DNA of 64,000 bases, taken from NCBI GenBank assembly GCA_037974965.1, contig JBBPFI010000016.1, positions 620,001 to 684,000 of the forward strand. Direction: 5' to 3'. Below are positions 58,991 through 64,000 of the stretch, piece after piece. How positions within the stretch are numbered: the stretch's first letter is position 1; every line of letters starts with the position of its first letter. Made by a program: the position numbers and the translations under genes. The notes below the pieces were generated by a model that saw nothing but the letters and a program-made list of their open reading frames with translations, made no database searches and was not told the origin of the DNA. This DNA comes from Dacryopinax spathularia. Its lineage: Eukaryota; Basidiomycota; Dacrymycetes; Dacrymycetales; Dacrymycetaceae.

Positions 58991-60617
58991 AGCTGAACAA
59001 GGAACGAACGATCAACGAGAGAGTTGGGAAGAGGTGGAAGACTGCGGAGAAACGTAGGGACCTTAGGGGAGGAAGAGGAAGGACGACGTGGGCTGCGCTG
59101 GTGGCGGTGCTTTTTCACGTGGAAGCCCAACGCGGCCATAATTTTCGTCGTCCGCGTACGAGCTCGCTCTCTTCAACACGACAGCGACATCGTCGTTGGC
59201 CGTCCTCGACGCTGCAGCGAAGGACCGCCATCGCAGCTCCACGCACTGGAAGGGCCCGCCGGGATCCTTCCACGCTCGGCTGTGGGGAAAGTCCCCGGAG
59301 AACCGGGCGGGGTGTCTGCTTTCTCTTGTCTGCAGTACGGCTCGCGCGCGCTCAGCAGTCACTCCTACTGGGCAACCTCCTCGTCGGTCTCTGAGACGTG
59401 TCGTATGCCAGCTAAGGATCTCGGCCCTGCCTGGAGTGGCCAAGCGCGCGGAAAGCGGCCGCCGTTGAGCAAGGCGGGGAAGCGCTTGGTCCGCTCCGGG
59501 CAGAGAAGGGGAGGCTGGTGTCCGGTGCGTCCTGGATGACTGGCGTGCGAGGGCGTGAGTGAGGAATGCGAAGAGGAAGCAGTGGGGAGCCGTATGGTTG
59601 CTTTCCCTCGCTCTTTTGCTCCTGTCTTCGTGCATCGAGCACAGCGGGGAGCTCCACCTACCCGCCCCTGCCCGCGGCTGTCGACCGTCACCTCATCTCC
59701 TGGGCGTTCGTCTCCTCCTTCAGCCATCTTCGGCGCTCCATGCCCAGACAGGCGCAACCCCACGCAGGCGAAGAGACGAGCCGCGCGGGCGACCGTCTGC
59801 TCTGGTGCACGGGGCGGAGGAAGACGGCCGTCGATGGAGGTGGGATGAGACCGTGTCCGGCTGCAACATCGTTCCTCATTGTGGATAGTTATGCGGTCCC
59901 GCACGACCAAGTCCTCTGCTGGGGGATGGAGTGCGGAACACAACGGGGCTTACTCTCGTGCAGCGTCCCCAATTTTTTGCTTTTTTGTCTCTTTTGAGAC
60001 GGTTTCTCTTCTGCTTGGCCTGAACTTATGGACATGAGGTGAGTGCAGGCTCGATTGGGTTCATATGATGTCTACTTTGTAGAATTTCTTCAGGGAGTAT
60101 TCGTGGCTACGGCCATGGAAAGGCTCCAGAACTTGACACCCCTGATCTTTACTTTGCTTTGTGCTGTGCGTTATTGGATTTCGCTAACGGCGTTTATCAG
60201 GTCCGCTCCTGAGCGGGAAGATTGATGGATTGTTAGGCGATGCGGGCCGCGCCTCGTTATCGTATTTGTCACCTTATACATATACCACCCGATGTTCAAT
60301 GCTCCTATTCCGTCTCTGTATAATGCACTAGTTATCTTGAATATATGCTGTGATCTCTCATACCCTGCAATCGCCCACGAACTCGCACGACCGGGGCGCA
60401 CGGTGACGCGTCGGAAGCAATGGATCCACGTGGGCCGACGTTCTTACGCCCTGCGCTCGTCGTCGCTCGCAGCCCCTCACCCGCTGACCGCTGAACGACG
60501 CTGAACGCTGACGACACGCACGCACGGCATCCTCTTCTCCTCCTCTAGCCCTCTGAGCTCGCTCGGCTTTACTCGCTGTTGCTGTTGTCTGTAGACTTGC
60601 CACTGTAGAACGTCAAG
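58991..60617. promoter_or_regulatory. Divergent region between RER1 and ERV14
   Basis: 1.6 kb, GC-rich, with overlapping long open frames in several frames that look like a by-product of composition; no gene is supported. It holds the promoters of both flanking traffic genes. Confidence 0.5.
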
Positions 60618-61409
60618 ATGGGAGGCTGTGAGTGATTTTCCAGCCCTGTGGGGAGTAATCGCAGGCTCAACAGAGACGGTGTGAAGGGTGGTTGTTCCTA
60701 TTCGCCGTGCTCGGCGCGGCAGCGCTGTTATTCACGATGGTCTTCTTCGTGCGTGCCCGTACTTTCTCCCAATCGCTATCATGTTAAGCACGAATACAGA
60801 TCATCATGTTCTCCGACCTGGAATGCGACTACATCAACCCTATCGACCTGTGCAACAAGCTGAACCAAGTGCGTCCCTTCCCCCCGACTGCGTTCCTATG
60901 AGCTGGAGGGCTAACGATGCGTCGTGAATGCAGTTCGTACTACCAGAAATGATCGCACATGCTTTCCTGACAGTCTTGTTCCTGTTATGCGGACAATGGT
61001 TCACGTTCCTGCTCAACCTGCCGTTGGTGGTGTACAATGCCAACAAGTGCGTCTCTCTCATCTCCCGCCTCTCTCCCCTCTACATCGTGGCTGGGAGGCG
61101 TGCGGGATCGCACGGATGTTGATGCTGACGCTGCGTGCAGGGTTAATCAAAAGAACCACATGTACGACGCAACCGAGATCTTCCGCACGCTAAGCGGGCA
61201 CAAACGAGAATGTTTCTTCAAGCTCGGGTTTTACCTGCTTAGCTTCTTCTACTACCTCTACCGGTGCGTTCTGTCCTTTTCAGTCGTTGGCGAAGTGGTT
61301 GCTGACTATGTGGGGTTTGTAGGATGATTCTGGCTCTTATCCAAGGTCCGCTTGCTGTTCATATCGGTGTTGAGATCGTATCTGACAATTCCTAGAGAGT
61401 GAGCGATGA
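60618..61409 (+). CDS. ERV14: Cornichon / Erv14, ER export cargo receptor (137 aa, 7 exons)
   Basis: Exons: 60618-60627 (10 nt), 60687-60748, 60800-60868, 60934-61046, 61141-61263, 61323-61345 and 61396-61409; phases agree. The product begins MGGWWLFLFAVLGAAALLFTMVFF and continues with the family core IIMFSDLECDYINPIDLCNKLNQ, FVLPEMIAHAFLTVLFLLCGQWF, LPLVVYNANK, YDATEIFRTL and CFFKLGFYLLSFFYYLYRMILAL. It is a small multi-span membrane protein of COPII vesicles that selects other membrane proteins for ER exit. The first acceptor (after GTGTGAAG) was chosen because other AGs lead to stops. The last intron has an unusual GTCCGC donor but gives the expected short tail ALIQESER. Confidence 0.92.
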
Positions 61410-62242
61410 ACGCCGGTCGTGCACGGTTGAAGGTGGGAAGAAGGGGTGGTGCGGCGTGGCGACAAAAGAAAGCGGCAGATGTGGGCGTGGTGGACGATTG
61501 CAGATGCGGAGTAGACCAGGCATTGGACAGGCGCGGGAAGAATGCAAGCAGGGGGGGTGGTCAGGGGAGAACCCATCTTATTCCATAAAAGCGGCAAGGC
61601 AATTCCCTCAACTTACTTCTTACGACCCAACTCCTCCTCACCATCCACGTGCGAGCGGGCAATTTCCTTTGTTTCCATCATCAATCTCCTTCGGTACGCA
61701 ATTGATTACGTTCTTCAACGCCTTCATCTTTTCCCTCTCCCAGCGGTGCATATACGCTACTTCCCGGCGGTGGGTGAGCCTCTTGCCCCTTGGGCCTCCA
61801 ACCCATCCCTAGTATTTAGTTTTCCCGTATATACCTCTTTCGCCGCTCTGCCCGCAAAACGCTGGATTAGGCTCGCGATGATCGGGGTGTTGGCATCGGT
61901 TTATCATCAGCGCGCTCATCATTGACCATTAAGCCGTTCGACCCTTGCCCCACACAGCTCTGGCATCAAGCCCCGTGCGAACAAAAGGAGATATCATGGC
62001 CACCTGAGGTCCGCCATAAGTAGCCCCCTGCCATGGTTGCCGCTTCGACCACACGAGCTGTTCCTGGCAGTCTCGGCTCCGGAGCAACCACAAGTCCTGC
62101 ATCCCCTCCTCTTCCTCCAAGGTCTTCGGAGCAAACCGGATTAACTACCCAGCCCACGCCCCTCGGTCGCCCTACCAAAATTAACCTTCGCGTGGTCCTA
62201 AGCAAAGGAGAGGAAAACTCCGACGCCTCAACCTCCGTGTGA

Positions 62243-62252
62243 GAAACTTCAA
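62243..62252. repeat. Target-site duplication, left
   Basis: GAAACTTCAA, identical to 62752-62761 on the other side of the element. Confidence 0.85.
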
Positions 62253-62751
62253 GAGAAATTTGGTCGGATAGCACCGACAAACGCGGAAATTGGTGAGCTA
62301 GCACTTACGGGTCCTAATTGGTGAAATGGCACTGTCCAGAGGCGTGTCGGACTATGATTGCTACTTATTACTTGAATTGTCTGCTAATAAAATACAACAC
62401 GCAATCACTTAACAGAGCCATTAGCTCCTTTCCCAAGTCATGCACCCCCGCTTCCCCCTTCTTTTATTTAGCCATATTTTGCGATTTTCGTTGAAATTAG
62501 GAATCAAAAAAAATCGAAAGGCAGATGATAAAGCTACCATTAAGTGATCTTTTTATTATTATTTTCCATTAGGTAGACTGCTACCCTCAAGTTGTGGGGG
62601 CCATTATGCGGCTTAGCCTGGCACACTAACCAATTAAGAGTTATATTTCTTTAGGATGCGTCAGGACATAGTGCCAGTTCACCAATTTGGACCCCTAAGT
62701 GCTAGCTCGCCAATTGCACGCGTTTGTCGGTGCTATCTGACCAAATTTCTC
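62253..62751. mobile_element. Non-autonomous DNA transposon (MITE), Mutator-like by its ends
   Basis: The element is 499 bp. The left end starts GAGAAATTTGGTC and the right end is its complement, ending GACCAAATTTCTC. The inverted repeats run about 90-95 bp (62,253-62,347 and about 62,657-62,751) with roughly 85 percent identity by eye; both contain GATAGCACCGACAAACGCG and GAGCTAGCACTTA. A perfect 10-bp target duplication flanks it. The interior (62,380-62,640) is AT-rich with homopolymer runs and no coding frame, so it needs a transposase from elsewhere. A 9-11 bp duplication with long inverted repeats fits the Mutator superfamily; that assignment is inference. The intact duplication suggests a fairly young insertion, although the two arms have diverged. 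Confidence 0.85.
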
Positions 62752-62761
62752 GAAACTTCAA
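62752..62761. repeat. Target-site duplication, right
   Basis: GAAACTTCAA, matching the left copy exactly. Confidence 0.85.
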
Positions 62762-63851
62762 CGGTGTGCGTCATCGCTCCTTCACTCTAGTAGGACCCCG
62801 GGCACCGGCTGGCAATAAATCTTTCCCGGAGCCGGGTGGGCTTTTGGCTCGATCCTTTGTAAGGCGATCAAGAGCGCTCAGCGGTCTTTACAACGTTCTA
62901 CCGGCTGATATCATCGCTTTTGACATCCACGCTCGGTGGCTATAGGCTTTGGCTGCTACTGTGGATGACTGACAAGGCTGACTAACGAGAATGTAGTGCT
63001 CATCGATACCCGCTCTGACGAGCTAGACGTCTGATGTGCTCTGATTTGCCAGCACTGTGCATCTCGCCGGGCCGCCTTTCCTTGCAAAGAAACGCTTGCA
63101 TTAACCGAGGAATTGCTCGCTAAACGGAGCAATCAAGCTCTTCAGCCGAGCGCCGATGCGCATAGGTGCTCGGCAGCCAAAGCCAAACCCCGATTTTTCC
63201 CCAGTCCGAACTTAAATTAGCTCGGAGGAGCTATTCCTGGGGTCCCGCTTACTCCGGACTTGAAGTCATGATGCCCCGTCCTTCGCGAAGCTCGCTGTCC
63301 GCGCGTCTTTTCTCCTCTTTTCCTCCTTGTGCACACTGTGATCTCATCACTTCGCTGTGTGTTCCCCGTTCGAGAAGCTCCGGCCGCGCCCGGGGGCCCG
63401 TGGGCCAGCACGTCTCCATTTCATCGTATCCCCGCGCAGAGAGAAGAAGCGGCATACACTCCCCGCGTGCGTCACGGCACATCGCTCCTGCTGCTTCGTC
63501 CGCCCTCCCGGATCGTCTTCTCCTCACGGCCAACTGCCAAACGGGGTTATGTGCCCCGCCTTTCTGCTGGACAAACTGCCCGTTCTGAGGGGTTTGCCCC
63601 GAGAAGCACTGAACAACTAGGCACGAGCTGATCCAGGTTTCCCCGGAATGGGGGGAAGGCATGCGGACGATGAGATGAGCAAAAGGCACAGCCGACACGG
63701 CCGATATGTTCGTATTTAACCTCGACAAGCCTTGACGCAGGTGCCGGCGTGTCTTTCTCCTCCCCTCACGTCGTTCTCTTGCTTGCTGGCTACTCCCCCG
63801 CATCCCTGAGGAAGCCCGCTCGTCATCAACAAGACCGATAGCAAAAGCATC

Positions 63852-64000
63852 ATGGCAGGAGGAGCAGCAACAGGCGGCCATTCCCAGGCCGCGGCACGCC
63901 GTATGGCCCTCGCCGGCAAGGGCGGTTGGGCCGGCCTCGTCCACAACCGACGGGTGTTCGCCATCGCAGTATACGCTTCGCTCGGTGGTCTGCTATACGG
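63852..64000 (+). CDS. MFS sugar transporter, N-terminal part only (cut by the window end)
   Basis: From the ATG at 63852 the frame reads MAGGAATGGHSQAAARRMALAGKGGWAGLVHNRRVFAIAV and on into YASLGGLLYG at the window end. A Gly/Ala-rich cytosolic start followed by NRRVFAIAVYASLGGLLYGYD-type sequence is the beginning of helix 1 in fungal sugar porters of the major facilitator superfamily (quinate/hexose type). The rest lies outside. Substrate cannot be told. Confidence 0.75.
   Translation, partial: MAGGAATGGHSQAAARRMALAGKGGWAGLVHNRRVFAIAVYASLGGLLY

Larger units (their letters stand above)
61410..63851. other. Intergenic region carrying a MITE
   Basis: 2.4 kb between ERV14 and the sugar transporter. 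Apart from the 499-bp element at 62,253-62,751, I find no supported gene. The AT-rich interior of that element stands out from the GC-rich surroundings. The last few hundred bases are probably the transporter promoter. Confidence 0.5.

Noticed and set aside
59063-59943. Several overlapping long open frames between RER1 and ERV14
   Set aside because: They overlap on both strands, have similar length in several frames and show no family feature; best explained by base composition.
62033-62242. Ser/Pro-rich frame ending at the MITE, suggesting a gene broken by the insertion
   Set aside because: No matching frame continues on the far side of the target duplication, and the composition is low-complexity.

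Overview
The window is nuclear DNA of a basidiomycete fungus, most likely Agaricomycotina. Genes carry many short introns (about 45-70 nt, GTRNGT donors, CTNAC-type branch points). There are several F-box/leucine-rich genes of the kind expanded in mushroom-forming and jelly fungi, a MIO-type phenylalanine ammonia-lyase, and no bacterial-style operons. The lineage (for example Dacrymycetes versus Agaricomycetes) cannot be fixed by eye. I found no CRISPR array, no rRNA and no tRNA I would defend, and no LTR or virus-like element.

Layout. 0.1-2.6 kb: a low-complexity nuclear-type protein. 2.6-8.2 kb: a gene-poor stretch ending in the pyrimidine-rich leader of an NFKBIL1-like protein (8.2-10.2 kb). 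11.3-17.0 kb: a coiled-coil protein, a ten-exon F-box protein with a GC-AG intron, and an F-box-like/LRR protein. 17.4-21.9 kb: a 13-exon Drs2-type phospholipid flippase. 22.5-32 kb: mitoribosomal protein mS35, two related F-box-like/LRR genes and a Tvp38/TMEM64 membrane protein. 32.7-38.8 kb: a D-2-hydroxyacid dehydrogenase, the first member of a twin-CX3C protein family, an F-box protein, and a duplicated segment holding a broken copy of the twin-CX3C gene. 39.2-48.3 kb: three small single-pass membrane proteins with PY motifs, with the 1,824-residue ribosome quality-control ligase listerin (LTN1) between them. 48.5-51.6 kb: a tandem pair of twin-CX3C genes. 51.9-54.4 kb: PAL. 56.5-57.2 kb: a fourth PY-motif membrane protein. 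58-61.4 kb: RER1 and ERV14 (cornichon), divergently transcribed. 62.3-62.8 kb: a 499-bp MITE with long inverted repeats and a 10-bp target duplication. 63.9 kb to the end: the start of an MFS sugar transporter.

Themes. Several genes serve the early secretory and Golgi system (DRS2, Tvp38-like, RER1, ERV14) and protein ubiquitylation (F-box proteins, LTN1, PY-motif proteins that could recruit a Nedd4/Rsp5-type ligase). The least explained items are two families: four PY-motif membrane proteins that share one intron position inside the membrane segment, and three intact plus one broken copy of a protein with a strictly spaced CX3C-x14-CX3C signature. RER1 reads correctly only if two consecutive microexons of 10 and 6 nt are spliced in.
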